64,000 nt of DNA from the NCBI RefSeq assembly GCF_003350005.1, contig NZ_QLKS01000003.1, forward strand, positions 124,001-188,000. The letters are read 5' to 3'. This document shows, piece by piece, positions 1 to 8,621 of this stretch; position 1 is the first letter of the stretch; each line of letters begins with the position of its first letter. Below the pieces are notes generated by a model, which made no database searches, was not told where the DNA came from, and was given only the letters and a program-made list of their open reading frames with translations. Origin of the DNA: Psychrobacter proteolyticus. GTDB lineage: Bacteria; Pseudomonadota; Gammaproteobacteria; Pseudomonadales; Moraxellaceae. A program made the position numbers and the translations under genes.

Positions 1-287
1 TATTGACGCGCACAGTCAAACCAGAAGAGTTAACCACACTGGATGCCAACGAAATACTCTATCGCTTGTATCACGAAGAAAACATCGTGGCACCTGAGCC
101 TGCGCCTCTATCATTTGGTTGTACTTGCTCACGCGAGAAGTGTGAAATAGCAATCGAGCAAATCGGCGAAGCGGAAGCGTTAGATATCGTCGAAGAGCAA
201 GGCGGTACATTTGAGATGGATTGCGGATTCTGCGGTGAAGTCTATAAGTTCAACAAAAATGACGTAGCAGCAATATTTGCTGAGTAA
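1..287 (+). CDS. hslO: Hsp33 redox-regulated chaperone, C-terminal part (cut by window start)
   Basis: This is the C-terminal end of Hsp33, a cytoplasmic holdase activated by oxidation and unfolding. The visible part carries the family's zinc-binding switch: CTC near residue 40 of the fragment and CGFC near residue 75, which match the CxC...CxxC four-cysteine pattern that holds Zn in the reduced state. The reading frame is open to the first base of the window, so the real start lies upstream. The apparent TTG at base 3 is not taken as a start. A strong hairpin follows 38 bases after the stop codon. Identification is firm from the cysteine pattern and the surrounding FGCTCS/CGFCGEVYKF context. 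Confidence 0.93.
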   Translation, partial: LTRTVKPEELTTLDANEILYRLYHEENIVAPEPAPLSFGCTCSREKCEIAIEQIGEAEALDIVEEQGGTFEMDCGFCGEVYKFNKNDVAAIFAE

Positions 288-325
288 GTTTTCTTGCTTG
301 CTATAAATCAGTGTTTATAGAATAC

Positions 326-360
326 AAAAACCCCTCAAGTGTGATGCTTGAGGGGTTTTT
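326..360. terminator. Bidirectional rho-independent terminator
   Basis: The hairpin has arms CCCCTCAAG and CTTGAGGGG, with an A-run before and a T-run after. It sits between hslO (+) and the alpha/beta hydrolase (-), which converge on it, so it can end transcription from both sides. Confidence 0.9.
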
Positions 361-378
361 ATTTTTATCATTAAATCG

Positions 379-1872
379 CTACACCGCCACATCTAAACTT
401 CTAGGATAAGAATGTATGCGCGGACGTCCAGCATAGTCACTTCGACCATTATCAAGTAGCCATTCAACCACTTGTTCGCGTACTCGCCTACTATGAATCA
501 GGTTCATATGATTAACGCCATAAAACACTGCTTTATGACCATCTGGCACAAACAAAGCATGCTCAGCGTCATCTTCACCTAAGGCTGAAGCTACCGATAC
601 CAAGCTGTCTCCTAGCAGGTCCGTTACCTTAGAATCATAATGCGTCTCAAGCAACGCACTAGCAATAAAGTAAGTCTTGATACCACTTGGCAAGCGCGCA
701 GGATGACGAAAATCTTGTGGTAGTACGCTACGTCCTTCTAATGCTTTCCAATCTGCATCGCGAATACTGCCATGACGTAGATCAATAATACCGGCACTGC
801 GCATATCACCGAGCTTGGCTAGTGAGCCTGCAAACGGCAGCTTGGCAATGATGTCTTGCACATAATTACCGATACGCTCAAGCACTGCTCCATGATGCGG
901 CGAACCTAGCGTGATGAGATTGCCCACGCGTTTTATCCAGTCTAGGCGATCTTGCTCACCATAAAACAGTGCACTGCGAGAGACCAAGCCGCCCATACTA
1001 TGTCCAACCAGATCTATCTGACTAATATTTGGGTTGTCATCGACCAGCGCTTGTAGCAATTGAGAAAACTTACGGCCGCTACGTGAGATACGTCGGCCCG
1101 TATTGTAATCCAAATACAGCACCGTGGTATCAGGCTGGCTGATATGAATGGCCTCGCCCAAATCATTATCCGCTTGGGCTTGCCAGCTCAAATGACTCAT
1201 ACATAGACCATGGCACAAAATAGCGATGCGGCCTGATAGTACTTCATTTTGTGGCTGGCCATCTTGAGTGTATAGCATCATCGGAATGGCGAGCGCATTC
1301 TGATTATTGACCAGATGATCACCCATGACACCATTGAGTACATTCACCAGTTTTTTTAGTGAGTCTGGTAGTGGCTGCACTGACTTTTGGAGAATTAGGT
1401 TTTTGTATATGCGTAGTACAGACGCCAGATTATTACCGACCATCTGCATGACATGACGTATCGTGCCATAGATACGTCCAGTAAATCCGCGCGACCATTT
1501 ATTTAAATGTTTGTCATTGAATCGGCCTAGCGGACGAAGAATAACTTCACGGTGGATGGCTTCTACGATTTCTGTAATCTCAACCACACCCATGGTGGCA
1601 AGCTGAGCCAATCCTTCAAAAAAATCAGCCAAAGACACAGGTGTTTTGTTGATTCCATCACTGTCATCCGAATCTGCTAGTAGCTTTACCAACTCATCCA
1701 TATCGATGGCTTCGAGTTGGTCAATTTGCTCATATAGATGACTGTGTAGCGGTACACTCGCATCTGGGACAAAATGCGCATCGAGCTCATGGTGAGTACG
1801 AGTATAGCTGCTATCATTTTGAGCGTCGCTGTCACTAACACCGTCGTTATAAAACACATTTGGACTGCTCAT
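379..1872 (-). CDS. Alpha/beta hydrolase (lipase/esterase-like) with long N-terminal region
   Basis: The 497-residue protein has an alpha/beta-hydrolase core in its second half. The nucleophile elbow is GHSMGG, with Ser near residue 292. It is preceded by an oxyanion-hole-like HG at about 221 (ILCHGLCMSHLSW) and followed by a LGSPHHG stretch typical of PGAP1/lipase-like hydrolases. A C-terminal GVNHMNLIHS segment is a likely source of the catalytic His. No signal peptide is visible, so it is probably cytoplasmic or peripheral. The first ~200 residues, acidic at the start and then helical, match no domain I recognise. The substrate is unknown. The gene lies downstream of phoX on the same strand, but a terminator separates them, so they are probably not one operon. 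Confidence 0.75.
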   Translation of the reverse strand: MSSPNVFYNDGVSDSDAQNDSSYTRTHHELDAHFVPDASVPLHSHLYEQIDQLEAIDMDELVKLLADSDDSDGINKTPVSLADFFEGLAQLATMGVVEITEIVEAIHREVILRPLGRFNDKHLNKWSRGFTGRIYGTIRHVMQMVGNNLASVLRIYKNLILQKSVQPLPDSLKKLVNVLNGVMGDHLVNNQNALAIPMMLYTQDGQPQNEVLSGRIAILCHGLCMSHLSWQAQADNDLGEAIHISQPDTTVLYLDYNTGRRISRSGRKFSQLLQALVDDNPNISQIDLVGHSMGGLVSRSALFYGEQDRLDWIKRVGNLITLGSPHHGAVLERIGNYVQDIIAKLPFAGSLAKLGDMRSAGIIDLRHGSIRDADWKALEGRSVLPQDFRHPARLPSGIKTYFIASALLETHYDSKVTDLLGDSLVSVASALGEDDAEHALFVPDGHKAVFYGVNHMNLIHSRRVREQVVEWLLDNGRSDYAGRPRIHSYPRSLDVAV

Positions 1873-2027
1873 AATATTTGCACATTCAGCGAGAAAAGTA
1901 ATGGTCTATATTATCCTGTAACTGCAGCAAATAGAAGTGAATGGTTTGACTTTAGAGCGGGATGGCGACTAGCAGAGCCAGATTACTGATAGACGGTCTC
2001 TTTAACTATTAAATCAATATAATAATA

Positions 2028-2057
2028 AAAAAACCCAAGCCTTAACTTGGGTTTTTT
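2028..2057. terminator. Rho-independent terminator after phoX
   Basis: The arms AAAAAACCCAAG and CTTGGGTTTTTT surround a short loop. It lies about 50 bases past the phoX stop codon on the minus strand and has a T-run in both directions. Confidence 0.85.
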
Positions 2058-2108
2058 ATGGTTGTGAGCATTTTAGTTGTTTCTATTATCCGCCTATAGC
2101 TTATCTAT

Positions 2109-4325
2109 CTACGTCGTACTGTCAGCCGTATCAAATGATTCTGCCAGTATGACATCACCATCCTCGCGAGTAATCATCACAGTCGCTGAGCGAGGAATAC
2201 TACCACCAGCGACAGCGCCCCATGTGTTGCCAGGATGCTGAATGTTGATAAACAACGTTTTGAAATCTGGTGCCATGGTGATGCCTGTTACTTCGCATCC
2301 TTCAGGACCGACAAAGAATCGTTTAATATTATCATTGCTAGCAGATGTGCCAACTCGGGTCGACTGCCCTGCCGATGTGGTCGTCATCGACCCATCACTG
2401 ACATTGCCTGGCAGAGCCGCGAGCAACATGCAGCTACTGGTATCGGTATAAGCGCCGTCATCTGTCTGAATCCATAAGACACCGCGCGGGTCAAAATATA
2501 GCCCATCAGGTGAAGAAAAGTCATTATTGTCATTTAACTGAGAGAGGTTTTCTGCCGATAGATCACTTGGCGCACCAAACAGATAAATATCCCATTCGAA
2601 GCTCGTTGCAGCATGGTCGCCGCCCGCTTCTGCCCAGCGAATAATGTGACCATTGTCATTACCAAGCGCTTTTCCGCTTGATTGATAGCTACGCGGATTG
2701 GAGGCTGAGACAGGCTGGTCGTCACGTACGCCGCGATATTTATTATTGGTCAATGTCACATAGACATCGCCTGTCATAGGACTGACCGATACCCATTCAG
2801 GACGATCCATTTTAGTAGCACTAGCAGCATCGGCAGCTGCACGGGCAAAGACCAATACTTCATCTTGTCCATTGAACGGCAATACGCTGTTGAAAGCATC
2901 CAGTCCGTTTTGACCATGGACGAGTGCTTTCCACTCGCCGCTACCATCTTCGTTAAATACCGCCACGTATAGCGTGCCGTCATTCAGATATTTGTCACCT
3001 GATTTTAGTCCACCACCGATGTCCGATTTTGACCACATCGCTTTGGAGACAAACTTATAAATGTACTCACCTCGGGCGTCATCACCCATATAGAATACCA
3101 CTGGCTTACCTTGCTCAACAGGAGCATACGCGCAGTTTTCATGAGCGAATCGGCCCAGTGCGGTACGTTTTTGCGGTATAGAGTTTTGGTCAAATGGGTC
3201 AATTTCAGTAATATAACCAAAAGTATTGAAGCCATAGCGATAATCTTCAGCAGCACTGGCACCGACTGCGGTCATATCCCAGCGTGAGAACTCGTCTGCT
3301 ATTTTGGCATCCTTTGCCTCTGGGGTATGCCATAGATACTCCCAACCTGGGAAGTCCTCCACCGCACCGTAGCGCTCGCGAGCATAGTTATCACCAGCGC
3401 TCAATTGACTGGCATCTTGTCCACGGGCAAACACACCCAAAAAGTTCTCTTCGGTAGTCAGATAAGTACCCCACGGTGACAGACCTGCACCGCAGTTATT
3501 ATTGATACCGCGAGTTTGATAGCCTGTCGGGTCAAACTTGGTCTTGACCAGAGCAGAGCCTGCCACAGGGCCAGCCAATTGCGCTGTTGTACTACTAGTA
3601 ATGCGGCGATTGTATTTAGAATCAGGTACCATCTCATAACCCATACCATCTGCACGGCGAGTTAACTCAACCACTGAGACGCCATGACAGTTGACTTCAC
3701 GGCGGACGTCGCTTGCGAGACGGCGGTTTTGAAAGATAGGCGCAGCATCGTTATCTTGAGTGACGTAATAGCCAAATGGACTAAGCTCACTGCTGTTGAC
3801 GTATTCATGGTTCATGACTAGCAAGCTGTTTTCTGACGCTTTAGCATCGTAAGCGTTACCGTTTTTACCAAAGAACCACATCCCATCATGATTGTCACCC
3901 ATACGCCATTCAAATGACTCTGCTGATTGCTCACGATTGTCTTTCCAATCCTCGATACCAGAGTTTAGTGGCGTACCAAGTGGTAATATCATCTCTGCCT
4001 TGTAGCCTGCTGCTACGGTCATCGTATCCGCTGTTGAATGCGCGACTGCCTCAAACTTTAAAGTATCAGGACGCTTCAAATCACCTTGTGCAGGGATAGC
4101 GGCATTATCGTCATTACCAACAATACTGCTATCGTCGTCTTCACTACAACCGACCAAAGGTAATGCGCCAAAAAATGCAGCAGCCGTCAACCCTGTGCCA
4201 CCTTTTAGGATACTACGGCGGTTCAATCGACGATTGATAATCGTCTGAAAGTCAGTATTATTAGTAGGATTTGAGTCTTCAACCACTTCGTGGGCAAGCG
4301 TTCGCTCATTGTTCAATAATGTCAT
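2109..4325 (-). CDS. phoX: PhoX-family phosphatase (DUF839), Tat-exported
   Basis: The 738-residue protein has the overall sequence of PhoX alkaline phosphatases (Ca/Fe-dependent phosphomonoesterases that release phosphate outside the inner membrane). The N-terminus carries a twin-arginine signal, NRRSILKGG at residues 35-43, then a hydrophobic stretch and a lipobox-like LVGC60, so the product is exported folded and may be lipid-anchored. Family-like segments include LLVMNHEYVN, CAGGLSPWGT-type (here NCGAGLSPWGTYLTTEEN) and the DGLYFDPRGVLWIQTD beta-propeller stretch. The start is the first ATG of the frame and precedes the Tat signal by a normal ~30 residues. A tandem Pho box upstream predicts PhoB control. 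The enzyme family is confident. Substrate preference and metal content are inferred from the family. Confidence 0.88.
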   Translation of the reverse strand: MTLLNNERTLAHEVVEDSNPTNNTDFQTIINRRLNRRSILKGGTGLTAAAFFGALPLVGCSEDDDSSIVGNDDNAAIPAQGDLKRPDTLKFEAVAHSTADTMTVAAGYKAEMILPLGTPLNSGIEDWKDNREQSAESFEWRMGDNHDGMWFFGKNGNAYDAKASENSLLVMNHEYVNSSELSPFGYYVTQDNDAAPIFQNRRLASDVRREVNCHGVSVVELTRRADGMGYEMVPDSKYNRRITSSTTAQLAGPVAGSALVKTKFDPTGYQTRGINNNCGAGLSPWGTYLTTEENFLGVFARGQDASQLSAGDNYARERYGAVEDFPGWEYLWHTPEAKDAKIADEFSRWDMTAVGASAAEDYRYGFNTFGYITEIDPFDQNSIPQKRTALGRFAHENCAYAPVEQGKPVVFYMGDDARGEYIYKFVSKAMWSKSDIGGGLKSGDKYLNDGTLYVAVFNEDGSGEWKALVHGQNGLDAFNSVLPFNGQDEVLVFARAAADAASATKMDRPEWVSVSPMTGDVYVTLTNNKYRGVRDDQPVSASNPRSYQSSGKALGNDNGHIIRWAEAGGDHAATSFEWDIYLFGAPSDLSAENLSQLNDNNDFSSPDGLYFDPRGVLWIQTDDGAYTDTSSCMLLAALPGNVSDGSMTTTSAGQSTRVGTSASNDNIKRFFVGPEGCEVTGITMAPDFKTLFINIQHPGNTWGAVAGGSIPRSATVMITREDGDVILAESFDTADSTT

Positions 4326-4411
4326 TATCAGTCACCTTGCTATTAGGCTAGATTGGCAGAGAGTTGATCGCGGCTTTATCATTACGACCACAAAAATACG
4401 AATTCCGCTTA

Positions 4412-4467
4412 AGTCTACTCAACCTTTATGACAGCACGCTGAACAATAGGTGACAAACTGATGACAA
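4412..4467 (-). promoter_or_regulatory. Tandem Pho box and -10 element upstream of phoX
   Basis: On the minus strand four 7-mers sit at exact 11-bp steps: TTGTCAT (4461-4467), TTGTCAC (4450-4456), a degenerate TGTTCAG (4439-4445) and CTGTCAT (4428-4434). The first pair, TTGTCATCAGTTTGTCAC, fits the PhoB consensus of two CTGTCAT half-sites with a 4-bp A/T spacer. Ten bases beyond the last 7-mer is TAGACT (4412-4417), the spacing expected when the Pho box replaces the -35 element. The array lies about 100-140 bases upstream of the phoX start. Confidence 0.75.
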
Positions 4468-4560
4468 TCGACTGTACTGATGATTATTTAAAAATAGAAT
4501 AATTAGATAGGTAGCATTGTTTGGCAGTTAGCAAATTTAAAAAATAAAGGCTTAAAAACA

Positions 4561-4590
4561 AAAACCCCAAGCAATTGCTCGGGGCTTTTA
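4561..4590 (-). terminator. Terminator after FAH-family hydrolase gene
   Basis: On the minus strand CCCCGAGC and GCTTGGGG pair around AATT with one mismatch, followed by a run of T. It lies 26 bases after the stop of the 4617-5333 gene. Confidence 0.8.
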
Positions 4591-4616
4591 ATATGTATCT
4601 GTTATCGCAATCAGGC

Positions 4617-5333
4617 TTACTGTACTTGTGATACCCACTCATGAGCACCCAGTTTTAGCTTAAGCTGATCGCCTGCTTGCAAGACGCCTACGCCACTTGG
4701 TGTACCAGTCATGATCACATCACCTGCTTGCAAATTAAAGGCATGACTGATATTGACCAGTAACTCATAGACGGGAAACAGCATCAAAGCACTATCACCA
4801 TCTTGAGTTAATTTATCATTGATAGTCAGCTGGTACTGTACGTTTTGAAGATTGCCAAATGCTTGCGGATCAAGCCAATCGGCAATCACGCATGCCCCAT
4901 CAAAACACTTGGCACGCTCCCACGGATGACCTTTTTCTTTTAACTTGCTTTGCAAATCACGCAAGGTCAAATCCAGACCTAATGTCACCCCGCCGATTGC
5001 GTGCTGCGCTTGCTCAATCGTCGCCATAGACAAATCAGCGGACAGCTGAATGCATAGTTCAGCCTCATAATGCGTCTCGCCAAACTGCTCTGGATTGGGT
5101 CGGATCACATCGCTACGCATAGAAACCACCGAAGACGCTGGCTTCATAAATAGTATTGGCGATGACGGCACTTCATTGCCTAATTCTGCAGCATGCGCCG
5201 CATAGTTACGACCTACACAGACCACTTTGCCAATAGTAGCGCGGAGACTATCGTTATGGTTATTAACGCTTTGCTCTTGATTGACACCCGCTGCGATAGC
5301 ATTGGCTAACGACACATGTGGTGATTGGCTCAT
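4617..5333 (-). CDS. Fumarylacetoacetate hydrolase (FAH) family protein
   Basis: The 238-residue protein belongs to the FAH superfamily of metal-dependent hydrolases and decarboxylases acting on C-C bonds of beta-diketo acids (acylpyruvase, fumarylpyruvate hydrolase, HpcE-type). Diagnostic stretches are GKVVCVGRNYAAHAAELG, PILFMKPASSVV, HYEAELCIQLS with the metal-binding Glu residues, the DLTLRDLQ segment and the C-terminal DVIMTGTPSGVG. I place the start at 5333 because AGGGAGAG lies seven bases before that ATG, whereas an upstream in-frame ATG at 5372 has no such site. It follows the two permease genes on the same strand with a tandem repeat between, so co-transcription is possible. The true substrate cannot be read from the sequence; oxaloacetate decarboxylase or acylpyruvase activity are both plausible. 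Confidence 0.85.
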   Translation of the reverse strand: MSQSPHVSLANAIAAGVNQEQSVNNHNDSLRATIGKVVCVGRNYAAHAAELGNEVPSSPILFMKPASSVVSMRSDVIRPNPEQFGETHYEAELCIQLSADLSMATIEQAQHAIGGVTLGLDLTLRDLQSKLKEKGHPWERAKCFDGACVIADWLDPQAFGNLQNVQYQLTINDKLTQDGDSALMLFPVYELLVNISHAFNLQAGDVIMTGTPSGVGVLQAGDQLKLKLGAHEWVSQVQ

Positions 5334-5420
5334 ATTAGACTCTCCCTGTAAATAATGAATACTTACCAGCACTCCATACTGTCTTGTCTACTGTCACCCT
5401 AATGATTTCGATAATCAGCT

Positions 5421-5469
5421 GCTAACTGCTAACTGCTAACTGCTAACTGCTAACTGCTAACTGCTAACT
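5421..5469. repeat. Seven-copy heptanucleotide tandem repeat (GCTAACT)n
   Basis: Seven perfect consecutive copies of GCTAACT fill these 49 bases, preceded by a partial GCT at 5418-5420. The last copy overlaps the TAG stop (5468-5470) of the permease gene. Because 7 is not a multiple of 3 but the array begins at the stop codon, copy-number change would not alter either flanking protein. It would change only the distance to the next gene. Confidence 0.97.
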
Positions 5470-6193
5470 ATGGAATCGTATTGGTAACCACATCTGGTGG
5501 CACATAGCTGGTATGACGATTCATGCGCTTTTCAAACAATCTAAAGCTAAATAAGATCACCCATGACAACAGTAAATAAACGATACCCGCGGCAAAGAAC
5601 AGCTCCATCAAGGTATAAGTACGCGCACTAATTGTACGAGCGACACCCGTGATATCCATCAAAGCGATGGTCGAAGCCAGCGCACTACCTTTTAGCATAA
5701 AGATAACTTCGTTGCTGTAGGCCGGTATCACGATACCAAACGCACGCGGCAGTGTAACCCGTGTAAGCTTCTGCCATTTTGACATACCAAGTGCATCAGC
5801 AGCTTCAAGCTCTCCAATAGGAATCGTCTGAATCGCACCGCGTATAATCTCAGCGAGATAGGCACTGGTATTGAGGGTAAAGGCGATGATAGCACACCAG
5901 TATGCTTGGCTAAGTACTGGCTCCCATAAAAACGACTCGCGTACCGCCTCGAACTGACCCAAACCATAATAAATCAGGAATATCTGTACCAGCAGCGGCG
6001 TACCACGAAAGAAAAAGATATATAAAAACGGAAGTATCTGTACGAGCCAGTTTTTCGACAGGCGTAACAATGCCAAAACCAAGCCGAAGAGCAACCCAAT
6101 AATACCTGAGATCACAACCAGCTGTACGGTCAATACCGCGCCGCCTAGTAAATCAGGGATATGATCAAAAATGACCTGCCAATTCCAATCCAT
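5468..6193 (-). CDS. Polar amino-acid ABC transporter permease (HisM/ArtM type)
   Basis: This 241-residue inner-membrane permease of the HisM/ArtM class has about five hydrophobic helices. It carries the cytoplasmic coupling (EAA) loop at roughly residues 140-165, seen as GELEAADALGMSKWQKLTRV followed by TLPRA. With the partner permease it should form the membrane channel for a binding-protein-dependent basic or polar amino-acid importer. The start ATG is preceded by AGGAGAG at a good distance. The gene begins 12 bases after the stop of the 6206-6940 permease, a typical operonic spacing. Its stop codon overlaps a 7-bp tandem repeat. The transported amino acid is not determined by the sequence; arginine, lysine, ornithine or histidine is likely by family. 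Confidence 0.9.
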   Translation of the reverse strand: MDWNWQVIFDHIPDLLGGAVLTVQLVVISGIIGLLFGLVLALLRLSKNWLVQILPFLYIFFFRGTPLLVQIFLIYYGLGQFEAVRESFLWEPVLSQAYWCAIIAFTLNTSAYLAEIIRGAIQTIPIGELEAADALGMSKWQKLTRVTLPRAFGIVIPAYSNEVIFMLKGSALASTIALMDITGVARTISARTYTLMELFFAAGIVYLLLSWVILFSFRLFEKRMNRHTSYVPPDVVTNTIP

Positions 6194-6205
6194 AGTATCT
6201 CTCCT

Positions 6206-6940
6206 CTATCCTATGGTCGATTGACTGTGAGTGGATTGACGGCTTATCTTTTTGGCATAGCGTGCCGCAGGATTGGCGCGCCATTCAAGCCACATCATAA
6301 AGCCAGTAATCAACATGGTCAGACCCAAATAAATAATCGCGGCGGCCATATAAAAGGTAAATGGCTGCTGTGTTGACTGCGCTGCTCGTGAAGACTGATA
6401 CATAATGTCTTTGAGACCCACGACCGATACCAATGCCGTATCTTTGAGCAATACCAAAAACAAATTACCCAGACCAGGCAGTGCAATCTGCCATACCTGC
6501 GGCAATGTAATGCGATAAAACGTCTGAAAAGGACGCATACCAATCGCTTGCGCCGCTTCGCGCTGACCTACCGGAATTTCTTGGATGGACATGCGAAAAA
6601 TCTCAGTCGCATAGGCACCAAAAGCAATAGACAGTGCCATGACACCACCCCAAAAAGCACTGATCTCGACATAGTCGTTATAGCCGAACTTTTTGAGGAT
6701 GCTCATCAATAATATAGAGCCGCCATAATAAATAAAGAGCACCAATAACAGCTCAGGAATACCGCGCATCGTCGCAGTATAGACAGTCGCAAGCTTACGC
6801 AGTAACCAGATGTTGGACATCTTTGCAGTTGCGCCAAGCAAGCCTAAGCCCAGACCAATAATTAAACTGGTCACGGCAAGCTGTATGGTGACGGTAGCGC
6901 CGCTTAATAAAAGCGCGCCAAATCCTTGTAAGTCAAACAC
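6206..6940 (-). CDS. Polar amino-acid ABC transporter permease (HisQ/ArtQ type)
   Basis: This 244-residue permease is paralogous to the adjacent one. It has the N-terminal SGATVTIQLAVTSLIIGLGLG helix and the EAA loop GQREAAQAIGMRPFQTFYRI followed by TLPQ, then LPGLGNLFLVLLKDTALVSVVGLKDI, which is a HisQ/ArtQ hallmark. The start is a GTG (MFDLQGFGALL). No strong ribosome-binding site is visible, only GAGTGGAT upstream. It is the first gene of a permease pair. Its promoter must lie in the 620-base gap upstream, because a terminator for the binding-protein genes and a MITE-like element intervene. This organisation decouples the permeases from the ATPase and binding proteins. Confidence 0.9.
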   Translation of the reverse strand: MFDLQGFGALLLSGATVTIQLAVTSLIIGLGLGLLGATAKMSNIWLLRKLATVYTATMRGIPELLLVLFIYYGGSILLMSILKKFGYNDYVEISAFWGGVMALSIAFGAYATEIFRMSIQEIPVGQREAAQAIGMRPFQTFYRITLPQVWQIALPGLGNLFLVLLKDTALVSVVGLKDIMYQSSRAAQSTQQPFTFYMAAAIIYLGLTMLITGFMMWLEWRANPAARYAKKISRQSTHSQSTIG

Positions 6941-6974
6941 GATTATCCACTCAGTCTCTTTATATTAGCAATTA

Positions 6975-7144
6975 GGGCATGTCTTCAATTCAATCGATAG
7001 ACATCTAAATGGTTTAAAAACGGCTAAATTTTGCCAAACGGCGTCAAATAGCTGACTAATATCTCGATATTATTTGCGCTATTTTCTTTGTTTGACTGCA
7101 ATTTATCTCATTTTTATTACCATTTTTAAAATGAAGACACGCCC
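6975..7144. mobile_element. MITE-like element (170 bp, 13-bp terminal inverted repeats)
   Basis: The ends are GGGCATGTCTTCA (6975-6987) and TGAAGACACGCCC (7132-7144), which are inverted repeats with one mismatch. TA lies outside both ends, consistent with a TA target duplication. The interior is A/T-rich, has no ORF, and contains a small palindrome (TAATATCTCGATATTA). Size, ends and lack of coding capacity fit a non-autonomous derivative of an insertion sequence; the ends resemble IS5-superfamily termini, which is recollection and not a search result. No second copy is evident in this window. It sits upstream of the permease pair. Confidence 0.6.
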
Positions 7145-7474
7145 TAGCAAAATATGAGTTAAAAGAATCAGCATCAATAGCTGAACGCGGCGAAACACCG
7201 TATTTTATACCAAATCAGTAGGGATGGTCGGCGTCAAAAAACGACGTCAGAAGAATACGATTAGCGCTACGATAATTGACACGGTAGAAATGAGCGCTGA
7301 TTTTATCATATTCACTCGCCGTGATGTTAATACTGACGCGTAAAAGCTGTGCCTAAACCGTACCTAAACAGATACTTGGACTGATAACCAGGAAAAAAAC
7401 TGACTAAATTTGAGTAAAACGGATGGGGAATAACGATGACTATGCTCTGAGTATAGAGCACGTTTAGGAATTGA
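7145..7474. other. Intergenic region between MITE-like element and terminator
   Basis: About 330 bases without a credible ORF. It contains a small hairpin (TGCTCT/AGAGCA, 7443-7460). The promoter for the two permeases on the minus strand probably lies here or within the MITE-like element, but I could not single out a convincing pair of -35/-10 boxes. Confidence 0.4.
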
Positions 7475-7510
7475 TAAAAAAGGACATCGCCATGACAGCG
7501 ATATCCTTTT
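7475..7510 (-). terminator. Terminator after the binding-protein genes
   Basis: On the minus strand GGATATCGC and GCGATGTCC pair with one mismatch around a 7-base loop and are followed by TTTTTTA. It lies about 55 bases downstream of the first binding-protein gene's stop codon and should separate it from the permease genes. Confidence 0.8.
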
Positions 7511-7560
7511 GCGAATCAAAACAGTAATTTTGAATCAGTAATTTTTATTGCTATTAGACA

Positions 7561-8490
7561 TCAGCTAGCATCTGCTACCGCTGGCTGTTCAGCAGCTCCT
7601 GTGCTGACCGTGCTCGTCTCCGCTGCTGATACCGCAAAGTACTTCTCATTGATTGTATCGTATGTACCATTAGCCTTGATATTGGCTAGAGACTGATTGA
7701 TTTTTGCCTGTAGCGGATCGCCCGGGCGTACTGCTATGGCAAAGTTATCATTGATATCAATCTCGTCACCTTTTAGCGCGTATTTGCTACCAGCAGGTGA
7801 GCCGAGCCACTCTATCGCTGGTAGCTTATCGGAGATCATGGCATCAACACGGTTCGACCCAAGATCCAAAAACGCATTGCTTAGCGTATCATAAAGCTTC
7901 ATCTCAGCTTGTGGGTAGGTGTCTTCAAACCACTGTGATGAGATAGTCGAGCGCTGTGCGGCAATCGAATTAGAGTCGATATCGCTAGGGTTGCTGGGGT
8001 CGAAGCTACTGTCTTTTTTGGCCAAAAAAACCAAAGCATTACTGAAGTACGGATCGGTAAAGCTGACCTGCTCTGCGCGCTCTGGTGTGACCGACATCGC
8101 CGCCACAATCGCATCATACTTGCCTGCTTTTAGACCAGGGATAATACCGTCCCAGTCTTGCGCTACAATCTCACAAGTCACCTGCATATCGGCACAGAGT
8201 GCCTCTGCTATCTCAACATCAAAACCGCCAAGTGTCCCATCCGCATTGGTATAGTTGAAAGGTGCATACGCCCCTTCAGTACCGATACGTAATACGTCCT
8301 CTTTTGTGACTGCCGCTGTATCGGTAGCCTCTGGATTGGTATCGCCTGCATTGTCTTGACCGTTGCTACAACCAGAGACTGCAAAAACAGTCGCTAATGC
8401 AAACAACGGTACAGATAGACGACTGGTCGTTATGGTACTCATAACAGATTTGCCAATCGTGGCACAGGCTGGGGCACAATGGTCGCTCAT
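7561..8490 (-). CDS. Amino-acid ABC transporter substrate-binding lipoprotein (copy 1 of 3)
   Basis: This periplasmic solute-binding protein of family 3 (bacterial SBP 3, PF00497-type) probably delivers polar or basic amino acids to the adjacent permeases. Diagnostic stretches are LRIGTEGAYAPFNYTNADG, GFDVEIAEALCADM, IVAQDWDGIIPGLKAGKYDA, SVTPERAEQVSFTDPYF and the C-terminal NGTYDTINEKYF. The lipobox VSGC gives a lipid anchor. The start is uncertain. ATG at 8490 has AAGG six bases before it, while ATG at 8442 (MSTITTSRLSVPLF) would give a standard-length signal peptide. The C-terminus has a low-complexity Ala/Thr/Val tail. It is the last of three tandem paralogues ahead of a terminator. Confidence 0.9.
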   Translation of the reverse strand: MSDHCAPACATIGKSVMSTITTSRLSVPLFALATVFAVSGCSNGQDNAGDTNPEATDTAAVTKEDVLRIGTEGAYAPFNYTNADGTLGGFDVEIAEALCADMQVTCEIVAQDWDGIIPGLKAGKYDAIVAAMSVTPERAEQVSFTDPYFSNALVFLAKKDSSFDPSNPSDIDSNSIAAQRSTISSQWFEDTYPQAEMKLYDTLSNAFLDLGSNRVDAMISDKLPAIEWLGSPAGSKYALKGDEIDINDNFAIAVRPGDPLQAKINQSLANIKANGTYDTINEKYFAVSAAETSTVSTGAAEQPAVADAS

Positions 8491-8621
8491 GATCATCCTT
8501 GGGTTTTCTTAGTTAAACAACATCCTTTTGAGGAACAAGAATTCGCTCGCTAGACGTCCTTTTAGTTAGTTGCCGCCTCGTCGGCGACCACTACCTCTTC
8601 GGCACCATCCGTGACGACTAC

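Noticed and set aside
1774..1989. 71-codon plus-strand ORF antisense to the start of the alpha/beta hydrolase gene
   Set aside because: It overlaps the hydrolase start on the opposite strand and has no ribosome-binding site or domain.
5418..5469. Tandem repeat considered as a CRISPR or recombination array
   Set aside because: Units are only 7 bp with no spacers. It is a simple tandem repeat.
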